From Anadara kagoshimensis (Eukaryota; Mollusca; Bivalvia; Arcoida; Arcidae), in NCBI GenBank assembly GCA_021292105.1, contig CM037857.1:43393464-43457463 (forward strand): a stretch of 64,000 nucleotides of DNA, in the 5' to 3' direction. Both the position numbers and the translations under genes were made by a program. Shown here piece after piece: positions 1 to 12,200 of the stretch (position 1 is the first letter of the stretch; each line of letters begins with the position of its first letter). A model generated the notes under the pieces. The model had not been told where the DNA came from, searched no databases, and worked only from the letters and a program-made list of their open reading frames with translations.

Positions 1-792
1 ACACCAGAATAGCCCAGGGGTGTTGGTTACCTTTTACCAATTTCTCTTTTGCAAATGATAAATTTGCTACTTGGTGTGATATTCATAATAATGATGACCC
101 TTACAACTTGGTCTGATCACCATGATGCTAAATAAAAATACCCCCCCCCCTCCCCTTCCCAGTCAGCTGTCGAGTCAACTGCTTTGATAAATTATGTTAC
201 CAAACCTTAGAGATATAGAATATTTAGTGAAAAAGACTTGTGATTAATCCCAAAGTTACCTTCTTGACACCAAAAGATGTCAATCGGAATAAAATTACAT
301 GTGATGATGATGATGTTCCGTTCTTCTGTTTCTGTTATGAATTTAGGGATTTTCCCATCGTAATAATCTTTTTCAAACAGATGATTAACTTACTGATAAC
401 CTGGTCAAAATAGACGAAAACAACATACACACAATTATAAAGAAATAGTTATTTCAGGGGCAATAATCAGTCTTTGTAGAGCGTTTAAGTGACCGAGATA
501 TCAGAAACCGGAAGCATTCTTGGCGGCATTCTTTGAACTGTTTTGTACGCAAATTTGGTTGTTTATGTCTTAAAAACAGGTAAATAGGAAACAAATACAG
601 AAAAAGTGTTACAGTAGTTTGATACAGATTTAATTGAAGTCTGTTGTTCTTGTCGTGAATTTTTTTGATCGATGATAAATTTAGTTTTTGAACGTTTAGA
701 CAACCTGGGATCACTTTCACTCTGTGCTAGTTGTTTACCAGATGAATTGCCAATAAACAGACCTTTATAGTTGTAAATCGTGGAAGAGTTCG

Positions 793-1060
793 AGATGAGT
801 AATGGTTTTTAACATCCCGGTCAAGAATATTTCACTTATATCAAAACATCACCAGCTATAGGTGGAGAAATTGCACTGATGGCACTATACAAAGGTTTTT
901 TATCGTCCCACGCCTACCGTGACAGTAGACCTAGTTTGTTTTAAGTTCCCACCTGAAAGAACCTTCATTTCGTAACGTTGAGTGCTTACGGCACTATCCA
1001 CTTTCAAGTCCCAGGTCAGACTTGATCAGGATTCGAACCCACAGCCTCCCATTTGCCTAT
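793..1060 (-). mobile_element. tRNA-derived SINE, family S1
   Basis: Read on the minus strand this begins with a B-box-like GTGGGTTCGAATCC, followed by the body shared with other copies here (ACTTGAAAGTGG, a TACGAAATGAA-type motif, CACGGTAGGC, TGCCATCAGTGCAA). It ends in the family tail, about 12 nt resembling GTTAAACACCATTACTC. Other copies lie at 22793-23095, 25438-25695 and 32678-33012, with fragments at 15995, 18270, 23495 and 48000. The head points to tRNA ancestry and Pol III promotion, as in SINEs generally; that part is inference. Confidence 0.75.
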
Positions 1061-1734
1061 ATTGTGGAAGATATATTTATATCACCACCTATAAGTGAAG
1101 ATGCAGGAAATTATTCTTATAAATAGCAATGAGCTGAGTAAATCATATATAATTTTGTGTCTCACAGACACACACATCATAACAGGATATGGAATGTAAC
1201 GACTGCAAAAATATTGTATAATGATTAGGCGGAATAACTCTTCCAGGTAAATTTCACAAACCTTGTTACCAAGAGCTATCGATAACTGACCACTGGGTAA
1301 CTGACAACGTGACATGGTCATTATGAGATTAAAATGGACTGATGACGGTAAAAATGATTCTAAGAGATATTCCAAGCAAAACAGTATATTAATTTAAATG
1401 TTTACATGAAGAGGAAAATATACAAGTCGAGAGAAAGAAAAAGTAGATGGTTATTTAGAAGTAGAAGATATACTGTTTGTTAGGCAAAAAACAATGGGAT
1501 ATATATTAAACGTTTATCCTTTTAATTTACACAAAAACAGTAACTTGATCCAGTCATGAATCAAATTGCATAAAAATACTATATGTTTGCGCAATACAAA
1601 TATAAGTAAAAATGCTAATACACATTTTAATAAGTGTGATTATTCATGATACACTGCACCCATCCATCCCAATGCTAATGTTTAACTATCTTATCAAATT
1701 CATTAAACAAATATTTAATTGGTAAATTCAATAT

Positions 1735-1741
1735 AAATAGA

Positions 1742-1776
<35 letters not shown>

Positions 1777-1778
1777 AA
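1735..1778. repeat. (TAAA)n microsatellite
   Basis: About ten uninterrupted copies of a TAAA unit followed by an AAAATTTT tail. Simple repeat. Confidence 0.95.
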
Positions 1779-2539
1779 TTTTGAATATTTTGGCCCATTA
1801 TTAGAAAAAAAGAATGTATTATTTATATCAATAGAATACATTTTTGCATCAGAAAATTTCTCATATTGCAATAAAAAACAAATAATATGTATAAAATCAC
1901 TTTTACAAAGTTCACATAATCCAAGATGTCTTGGTTTTCTGGTATAATCTTCCCACGGCAAACTTCAATAGGTAGTTTCTGATTACTATAAATTCACAAT
2001 AAATTAATATGCTAAAAGTGGGATCTCACATACCAGTTATTAAAATCCTGTTTATTAGTAGACCTTTATCACCTGTAATCAAAAGAACTTACCGTCCAAT
2101 TTGCAAAAAATGATTGACACGTGTGTGTATAAATCATTAGATATGAAGTCTCTATGATACCCGGTAAATGTTATTTCTGTAATTTTGAAAGATATATTTG
2201 ACCAAATTAATAAGATAAATCCAACAAATTAATAAGATTAATTTGGATGGATATACTACGGATGGACCAACTTACTGGCCTAATGAAATTAATTTTGAAA
2301 TTTTAAAATTATTAAAATATATACTTTTTTCTTATTTGACTAAATTAATAATTTATAATTATTTTTATTGTCTTAAGAGATTATTTCACTTTCATTCTCC
2401 TCACTTTTCTCGTTATATTTATTTGAAAAAAAATCCAGAACATTTATAAAGCTGACTGTCAAATCTGTCTTTAATTTTTAATTTTTTAAAACTTTTAATA
2501 GTATATTCAAAGGTCGAGAAGTATATCACATTTTGTTTG

Positions 2540-2568
2540 GTTATTATTATTATTATTATTATTATTAT
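2540..2568. repeat. (ATT)n microsatellite
   Basis: About nine ATT units in a row. Simple repeat in DNA upstream of the DSN1-like gene. Confidence 0.95.
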
Positions 2569-3236
2569 AATTTTTTACCGTTTTTTACTTACGGGGAAGT
2601 CGGTGTAACTTGTACCGGAATATTAGTGGGGAAAATAAAACTTTTATATTTGGTGCGGTGTCGGCCATATTGGATATTTCTTCACTAGATATTCACAAAT
2701 TCCCCTATTTTTAAATAAAATTGGAAGTAATTTGCCGTCAAAACCAACATTTGATTTTTATGTTTTTACCTTTATCAAAGTGTGCTCTAACACTTTAGAT
2801 GTGGTCATTTTTGAAAAAAATCAAATTAGCGTGAAAAAACAGCCTATAACTAAAGGTCTTTCGCCACATTTTTCAAAAATTAAACAAGAATATTAAGAGA
2901 TAGTGCAGAAATAACTGCTATATTTTTAACTTAAAATGGAAGTAATTTCCCGACGTCCTAAAATTTTACAAAAAATACTGAAATAACCGGAATTTAATGA
3001 GGAACTCAAATAGATGTGGTCATTTTTTGTATCGTTTTAACGAAACAAAAACTGTACACCTGTTCTATATTTCTATGTACCGATCGTAAGACACTGAGCT
3101 GTAGATCGTTACACAGGTGAAGTACGACAATGTACATAATAGTTGCCTATGTGGTCTTGTCCAGAAGACACATGGCTTTAAGTTTGCTTATGAGGTCTGA
3201 CTTGTTTTTTGATATTTTTTCTTCAGTTGTAATAAT

Positions 3237-6200
3237 ATGAGTGGCAGAAAAAGTAAAAGAAGATCTAGTCTTGCTGCAGGAAGAATTAGATTAGAACATG
3301 GAGGAGCACTCGGAGGAGGTAATGTATAAATTACTTTTTGTAGGTGTTTAATTTTCTCTATTAATTCTAGTTAGATTTATGAAGGGCATAAAAGATTATG
3401 TCAATCTTAGTGCAAGTGTGACTGTCAGAGTTAAATGTTAAAGATATGTATTGGCAGATGTCAATCTTTTTTGATGGATTACACATAGATTTCCTTATCC
3501 TCTTTGTACCCACTATCACATAAGGTCCAGATTACATATAGATTTCTAAGTTAGTTATGCTGTTTTGATTTCTCATGGTTTTTAGCTCACCTGACCGAAG
3601 GTCATGTGAGCTTATGGCATAGCGCAGCGTGTGTGTGTGCGTGCATGCGTGTGTGCGTGCGTTGTTAACGTCTATTTTCGACATCCTCTGAAACTACAAG
3701 ACAGATTTCAATGAAACTTGGTGAGAAGTATATATGGGCCGGTGCAATTCAGATTTGTTCGTGGCGTTGCCATGGCTACCATAACTAGGTCAAGGTGACC
3801 TGGGGGTGCAAAAATCTTAAAAAATCTTCTTCTCCGAAAGTATTGATTGGAGAAAAAATCTGATGTGATATTTGGCTTCTCTAGGGTCTTAAGCCTATAG
3901 TTTGTTCATTTTGTGAAATTCGGACAAAAAATAGGTAACGCGTTTTTGCGTTTAATTTTGAAAAAATCGTAAAATAGCTTCAAATTGTTATAACTTGACT
4001 ATTTGACCAGATAATGACATGGGGTTTTCAGTTTTGACATCTTCTTGTTAGTATCTTCAAAATGAGGTCAAGGTCAATAGACCCCTTTCACATTCCAATG
4101 CGCACGCGCTAAATTTTGCCAAACGCGGTTATCTCCCCTAAAATCGGAACTCTTTTATCAGCTCAGGGGGCAAGTCTACTTTCGCTTTACATAGTAAACA
4201 GCATGGACGTTTGATGTTCACTGGTTTAAACATAAATGTGTCGCCGATTTGACCATCCATCGACGTAAAGCCAAAGCGAGAAGAACGATTATGTTCACCT
4301 GTAAAAGCGGTAGCCATTAAAACTTATATTACTCATTTAATTCCATTCCAGATAGTGTCGTCTGACACAGTGACAGGTTAGGATACCCCTTCCCCGATAT
4401 TGGTTTAGTTGTGACGGGACAGTAACAGACTAACCACGACGGGGTGAGACTGTCTTTTCCTTTCCCTCGGTATCGACAAGTGGTCATTTGGTAGAACAGA
4501 AAGAAATTATTTGATCCATTGTTAAATAATGAATCACAGAACATAAGAAGGGCGGTGTTTATTCTAGAAGGCACATTGATAGAACATTAATGCAAAATAT
4601 TAATATCATGATGTTTTAGACAAAAGTTTTGAAAAAATCTCAGATTCAACACTGAAGCTTTCAGTGAAGGAGTCCACTGTCTGAACAGTACTTGTTACAG
4701 GTGCCTTCAAAACTAAAACATCATTTAATAATTTTTATTTCATTATATCCATTGTTTTGATTTTATAACTTGTGTCTTAACATGTTATTATGTGGACCAA
4801 TGTTAGCCTGTCAAAAGCTATACCATACATATCTGCTCCCACCAAACCAGTTTATTCTGGCCTAGCAGTATCCATGTAGCCTTATTCTAGCTGCTAAGAT
4901 ATATGTTTATCATACTCCACTGCCCAACCAAGATTTACTAAATCTTGCGCTAGCTATAGCCTGACAGTATCTATATAATATAATATTATACTGACATACC
5001 AAGAGAAAAAACACGCTTACCCTTCTTTGTTAAAATCTACTGAGTTTTACACTGGCCAGTCAAGATTAATGCACAATTGCACTGGCCAGCCATAGCTGTA
5101 CTGTGTACATACTGACCCGTCAAAGCTATACTGTGTAGCTACTGACCCGTCAAAGCTGTACTGTATACATACTGGCTGGTCAAAGCTAAACTGTAAACAT
5201 ACTGACCTGTCAAGGCTATACTGTCTTAAAAACTGGCCTGTCAAAGCTATACTGTATACATACTGGCCCGTCAAAGTTATACTGTATACATACTAGCCCG
5301 TCAAAGCTAAACTGTAAACATACTGACCCGTCAAAGCTATACTGTATACATACTGGCCCGTCAAAGCTAAACTGTAAACATACTGACCCGTCAAGGCTGT
5401 ACTGTATACATAATGGCTGGTCAAAGCTATACTGTAAACATACTGGCCCGTCAAAGCTATGCTGTATACATACTAGCCCGTCAAAGCTATACTGTATACA
5501 TACTAGCCCGTCAAAGCTATACTGTATACATACTGGCCTGTCAAAGCTAAACAGTAAACATACTGGTCTGTCAAAGCTGTACTGTTTACTTACTGGCCAG
5601 TCAAAGCTATACTGCATCCAAGATGTATGCATGCTTGCACTGCCCTTACAAAGATTATTCCATACATGTACTGGCAGTCAGGCTCCATATATGCTTCTTA
5701 GTATTTATGTAAGCTTATATTGGCAAGTCAGTAATGTATCTATTTACCAGTGGATTGTAAATACCAACTCTTCATGGTTGAAACTTTATTTGTATAAAAT
5801 TATTGTCAAAAGTTGTCAGATTTCAATTAAGGAAAATCTTATAAGTTGAGAAATGATTGTAAAACTGGAATCAAATATGTAAATCCAACACTATACTTTT
5901 AAAGAATCCCCACTTAAATTAAAATTAAATGACAATCATGTCCATTTAAATTCAGTTGGGATTTAGTAGTTTCAGTGATTTGACTGATTATAAATTTGTT
6001 GATTTTGGAAGCAATCTTCTTGATTTTCAGCTTGGTTCTTGCTATTTTGCTGTACATACACTTTGAACAGTTGAGCTGCATTGAAAAACATAAAACCAAA
6101 TTTGCATTCAATTTTCTGCCAATGATAATGCCTCATTCAGAAATGGGTGACCAAGGAAGACTGATTGGTGTGGTGTATACTGTTATTTTATATTCAAACT

Positions 6201-9200
6201 GATTACCACTTTGTCTTTGTGTCATATAGGCTTATTCTTTATAATAGATTGGTTATCTCCATACAACTGGTAAGATGGTTTGGTTATCTCCATACAACTG
6301 GTAAGATGGTTTGGTTATCTCCATACAACTGGTAAGATGGCTTTATTCAGTCATAAATAATTAAAATACAATACTTGACAGAGAATGCAAATCTAGACTC
6401 CTCTTTGCACCAATATATTGTATATATGCAGGTGGATAAATTGAAAATAAAGAAGGCTGTTGCAGTTTTGGAAATTTCAGCTGATAGCTCAGCACTGTCC
6501 CAGTGTCTGTATAGGTTCATGTTCTAACCACTGTTGGCAGGTTGAAGGTGATCCTTTGATACATGACCAGGCAGTCATTTGGATTTAGCCCACTATTTTA
6601 ATTTTATTAGCTCACCTGAGCTGAAAGCTCAGATGAGCTATTGCTATCCATCTTCGTCCGTCGTGCGTCGTGCGTCGTCCGTCGTCCGTCGTGCGTAAAC
6701 TTTTTACATTTTAATCTTCTCCTCCAAAACCACTGGGCCAAATTTAATGAAACTTGGTAACCATCATGCCTGGGTGAAGCCCTCTCAGATTTGCACAAAT
6801 GAAGGAGTTATGTCCCCTTGGGGCCCCATAAGGGGGGAAATAGTGAAAAACTTTAAAAATCTTCTCCTCTGAATCTACAAGACATATACCTTATTTATTT
6901 CATATATAACATCCTTAGGTCATCTAGTTTCAGATTTGCACAAATGGTAGCCATGGGGCTCAAAATGGGGAAATGGTAAGGTGCTGAGTGGGGAAATTGC
7001 TAAAAATTATGTATTTGTCAATATATCTTGAAAACTATTAACTTTTTGTATAGGCATGTATATTAGAATATTTTAGGTATTATCCTAACGATCATTTTGA
7101 TATATGAATGAAGGTCATAGGTTCAAAGGTCAAGGTCACAGATGTGAATGAATACCTGAATGGTTATTTATCTTGAAAACTGTTAACTTTTTGGATATGC
7201 ATGTATATTAGAATATTTTAGGTATTATCCTAACGATCATTTTGATATATGAATGAAGGTCATAGGTTCAAAGGTCAAGGTCACAGATGTGAATGAATAC
7301 CTGAATGGTTATTTATCTTGAAAACTGTTAACTTTTTGGATATGCATGTATATTAGAATATTTTAGGTATTATCCTAACGATCATTTTGATATATGAATG
7401 AAGGTCATAGGTTCAAAGGTCAAGGTCACAGATGTGAATGAATACCTGAATGGTTATTTATCTTGAAAACTGTTAACTTTTTGGATATGCATGTATATTA
7501 GAATATTGTAGGTATTAGCCTAACAACCATTTTGATATATGAATGAAGGTTATGGGTTCAAAGGTCAAGGTCACAGATGTGAACAAGATCTGAAATGATT
7601 ATTTATCTCAAAAACTATGAACTTTTTGTATAGGCATGTATATTAGACTATTTAGGTATTATCCTAATGATCATTTTGATATATGAATGAAGCTCATGGG
7701 TTTAAAGGTCAAGGTCACAGATGCGAATGAATACCTAAATGGTTAATTATCTTAAAAACTATTAACTTTTTGTATAGGCATGTATATTAGAATATTGTTA
7801 GTACGGGCACAGTGGTCATTTTGATAGATGAATGAAGAGCATGGGTTCAAATGTCAAGATCACAGATACAAACAAGTACTGAGATGATTATTTATCTCAA
7901 AAACTATAAACTTTTTGTATAGGGATGTATATTAGAATATTGGCCGAATTATCATTTTGATATTTGAATGAAGCTCATGGGTTCAAAGGTCACAGGTGAG
8001 CGTTAAGGCCCATGGGCCTCTTGTTTATTTTTCATTATTATTATTTTTTTTTTTTTGTGGAAAATGTGCTTATTTTAAATATTAATATGTATGGTCCATC
8101 AGGTTTTTTTTTTTTTGCAATATAATGAAACAAAGTACCCAGCCCTAACTCTGTGTACACATGGAGTTTTGGTGAACTGATGTAATACTCTGAAGAAATA
8201 AAAATTTTAACCTAAATGTTGCTGATTTGGAGTGGAAAAATAAGTTTTGTTTAAAACGAAGGAAGATTCCAAATATCAATTCAACTTTAAAATACAAAAA
8301 TCTTATTTTTACTAGATCTACCTAAATCAGAAAAATATTTGCCTAAATCATTCATTATGCGGTATGACCTAACCAAAATTATTCCACTTACAAGATTTAG
8401 CGGTAGTGTTATGTGACAATCATGAATTATCATAAAGAACTTTAGTTCGGTTAACTTGTTCGTGTGTGTATAAAATACAGTCCTGTCGAAAATTTAACAC
8501 TAAGTTACCGAATATTGGTCCCAAATCTGGCTAATTCCTGTGGTTTCTTACATATATCTGTATATCAGCTGTATATATCTCGACAATTTTGGGCAGCTAC
8601 TATGCTTATCTCAACTGCTTTTTCTTTCTAGCGTCGAATCAACTTCGTTAGCTCAGTGTTAAACTTTGGACAGGTCTGTAACGTAGTTCTAATCGCGATT
8701 ACTAGCTAGGCCTAGTCCCAACCCATCTTGTTTTCGCCAAAACACATGGGCGCCGCCATTATTGTTATTGTTATATGTTTTTGTGTGAATCATGTGGTCG
8801 AAAATAGTTCTTGAAAATACAGACCGATCTAATCTGAGCCGTTTTGCGAGGAAGGACATTTTTTTAATGTTTGCCTGGCAGCCCATTTTATGCCATTGTC
8901 TCACTCGCGCACTTGCCCCCTGGAACAAAATCCCGCGAGGTTTTGTAAATTCGCGCGAGACTTAGTCTAGAAATTTGGCTGTCGTCAGTAGATACAGGGC
9001 ATGCGCATTTGAATGTGAAAGGGGTCTATTGTGAAGGTCGTGAAGGTTATTCATTATGATGTAAAGAAAAAAGTCATTGGGTTTAGTATTTATGTTTCCT
9101 ATCAGCTAGCCATTATTGTGCGTCTTTTATACTTAGAGACAGACCTTAACTGAAATTGCTGCATTATCATTTGGTGTCTCATAAAATAACCACAATATAT

Positions 9201-12200
9201 GTGTTTAAAAACAAAAATACTAACAAGGAAAAATACACGAAAAGTTGAAATCATTACATTTATTTCTGCATATAGAGAAAAAATCAGCAAATTTACAAAT
9301 ATCGCGATTAGACTAAGAACTAAGACACCCGTTATGGACCCCATGTTCTAAACCATTGATAATCACGCCTGAATCACGCCTGTGTCATAGACTTAAACAG
9401 TTTGTCCACTTTTAAATAATGTGATTCTAACGCTTTTTTACAAATAAAAAACACTTCAAAATTACATACTTCACTCATCTAAAATATTTCTTCTCCATGA
9501 TTTTGTCAAAACTGATGCCAATAATAATTGTGATATATAAGTGATTTACATTGTAATTGTTGACCTTAGTTGAACCTTTTAATATATGCATATAGGGTAA
9601 CTTAAGGAGCATATTACAGCTTGATTTTAGGGAAAAATGTAAAATTTTCTCTATGTAGAAGAATAACGGAAAAAGTAAAGATAACACTAAAAATATTTCT
9701 AGATGCGCTTTTTGTTTCCAAAACAGAATATGATTGTTAGGTTTCGAAAATTTAAAAGGTATAAAAATTATTTATGAAAACAACTGTCTCTAAACATTAA
9801 AGATGAACAATAGTTATCAGGTGAGCGTATCAGGCCCATGGGCCTCTTGTTAATTTTTACCAAAGCTTAAAATACAAGTTGAATTCATAAATATTACTAT
9901 AGTAATGTGCTATATTGCATTTTGTGTGCACTTACAATGTAGTTGTTTATATTTTAGAACCAAACACAAAGTTAATTCTTAGACAAATTATACCATCAGA
10001 ACTCCTTGCTTTGTTTTGTGCTTTTACTGATGAATATAAATCTTAGGACTCTCCTGAGAAATTGAAACCTGATACGAACGAAGAGCATAATATTGTTAGT
10101 ATTATTGATCTCTGAAAAGTTGTAAATTGCATTTATGAAAAAAAAGTTAATTATATTTGAGTATTAAACTACATGTATTTTCATGAATTAAGGTCTTTGT
10201 TAATTTGTAAAACAAACTCTCACTCTCAGTAAATCCTACAGTTGTGTAATTTTAATTTCAGAAATATGTACAAATATAGATAATGAGAAACCACAAGAAG
10301 AAAGACTGGCATTACTTACTGCACAATGTCTACAGGTATGTACAGTCAAACCTGTCTTATCAAGGCCACTCAGAGGAATCAGTAAAATGGCTTTATAGGC
10401 AGATGACCATTATATACAGGTTCAAATAATATGAATACAGAACAATTGAGATAAAATTTTACTGGCCTTTATAAGCAGGTGGCCCTTATATAGAGGTGAC
10501 CTTTAAGGCAGGTTGCACTGCCTTACACCCGTGTTTTTGTGTGTGTACACACATGTAAAACGTGAAACCACTTCCATCCCTACCCCTCTTCCATACAAAC
10601 ATCAAATTTAAATAAATTTGTAATTTAAATGTGTAGTAAATTGGTTAAGTATGCATTTTTATCTACAAACACAGTCATATAATCACTTAAATAAATTAAA
10701 TTTAAGAAAATTAATTCATATTAATTATTTTTACTTTTTTACTTTAAGAAACATTACTGTAATGTCTGAAAATGAATATGAAATTTATAAGTAATAAAAT
10801 TAAGTTACAGATGTTTATTGTTTATTTTTGTCTGACTTTTTTATAGTACACACTACAAAAACTGGAAGAAGAGATGACAGATATGGATAGTTTTCAGTGT
10901 CTTAAAAAAGAAAGTAAGTAATAATTGCTCAGTAGAAGATAGTTTTTAGATAATTTTAAACATAGTAAAAAATAACAAGTAAATATCTTTATTAGGAGTA
11001 AGAAATTAATAATTCAATCTACCAGTATGCAATATGCAAGTCCAGTTTAGGGATGTAGAATTTAAAGTCAAACATCTATGAACATGCCATGAAATTTTGC
11101 CATTGAAAGAAAAAATAACTCTGTTTCGAAAAAATGTCTCCAAAATTTTTAAATGAGGGAGAAGTCATTTCTCCAATATGAGCCCTGCTGCATTTTTGAC
11201 AAAAACAAACCCCCCAAAAAACGAGGTCACACAAAAACATTATTTTTCATTAAACTGCTATACCTACATGTATAGTATGATGTTGTCCTTAAATTATTTT
11301 GAAGTTTGTTTATTGAAAGATTGACTTTTTTAATTGATCATCAAAGTATGAACTGTTAGAGCCAGTGTGGAAAATCAATTCTAAACCGCTTCCTAGTTTA
11401 TATGATTTTTCTGTGACTACAGGTTCATATAGAGGGTGATAAATGACATATTGCTGACCACACCCACAATGTTCCAACAAAGACCTGGTATGCTTGAATT
11501 ACACGCAAAAAGAATGAAAACTCAGCCTGAATTGTGCCGTTTAATGACATCACTGACACTAGTATGTCATTAGTTGCTGTGACGCTGCTTTGGTACCATG
11601 ATGGCAGCCTTTGTCGGAACATTGTAGGCATGCCCGGCAATCTGCCAATTAGATTGTACATGTAAATGTAATAATGTTTTTTTCGCAGTTGAAGATGAAG
11701 TCTTGAGAACAATAACAGATATGAGAGATAATGGAGTGTTTAAGAAAGCTTGTACAAAAGAAAAGTATGTGTCTAATATTATAGAAATTTGTACTATAAA
11801 AAATACATTTTATGGATTCATTCATATTTGAGTGGAGGCTTCTGTGGTCACTTGGTATGAAGCCCCCCTTACAAATCAGACAGCCAGGTTCAATTCCTGC
11901 TCATGATCCTAGTGTGAGAAAAAAAGTGTCAGTTTCCTTGCCTGATACAAATGGTGGTAGTTCTCCAGGTACTCTGGTTTCCTCCACCATTCAATAACTG
12001 ACCACCTCGATATAAATGAAAGTACATTGTACCTTGACTGGGTTGTTAATCACCATTATTACACTCCATTCTAGTCCACTCATATTTGTCTGGACTGGTG
12101 ACTATAAATGTAACATGTACTTAGGTTAGAATCCAGTATTGTGGGTATTGTCGGATTGTGAAAGATCATATTCAAAGATTAAACTTAAAGTGAACTAGGC

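Larger units (their letters stand above)
1..3236. other. Intergenic or upstream region, no gene recognised
   Basis: I see no convincing coding exon here. The longest open frames (454-720, 1082-1375, 1728-1961) are AT-rich, low in complexity and lack plausible splice context. The region holds a minus-strand SINE (793-1060), a (TAAA)n tract near 1735-1778 and an (ATT)n tract near 2540-2568. The promoter and any non-coding first exon of the DSN1-like gene should lie here, but I cannot place a TSS. Confidence 0.5.
4080..9026. mobile_element. TA-flanked DNA transposon with inverted termini
   Basis: The left end GACCCCTTTCACATTC (with AATGCGCA one base later) is repeated inverted at the right end, GAATGTGAAAGGGGTC, ending at 9026. 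TA dinucleotides flank both sides (4078-4079, 9027-9028), as expected of a 2-bp target duplication; the restored site would read CAATATTG. The element spans 4.9 kb because it has itself been invaded (6608-8025) and carries a 30-bp tandem array. No recognisable transposase is seen. Confidence 0.65.
3587..9851 (+). mobile_element. Outer copy of the AGCTCACCTG / GGCCCATGGGCC repeat, interrupted
   Basis: The left end begins AGCTCACCTGACC near 3587. The right end is CAGGTGAGCG, then AGGCCCATGGGCCTCTTGTT ending near 9851. Both ends match those of the inner copy at 6608-8025. The sequence up to 4079 and again from 9027 is of one style (AAGGTCAA-type motifs), so the copy seems split by the TA-flanked element at 4080-9026. 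The terminal GGCCCATGGGCC palindrome followed by CTTG recalls Helitron 3' hairpins, but the class is unproven. It lies wholly in DSN1 intron 1. Confidence 0.6.

Noticed and set aside
5047-5632. Long minus-strand open frames with a periodic 10-residue repeat
   Set aside because: The DNA is a 30-bp minisatellite; any stop-free phase stays open. No start context, splice sites or family match.
9956-10080. Possible extra DSN1 exon after TATTTTAG
   Set aside because: The following frame has early stops in the needed phase and no donor. Exon 1 joins 10262 in frame without it.
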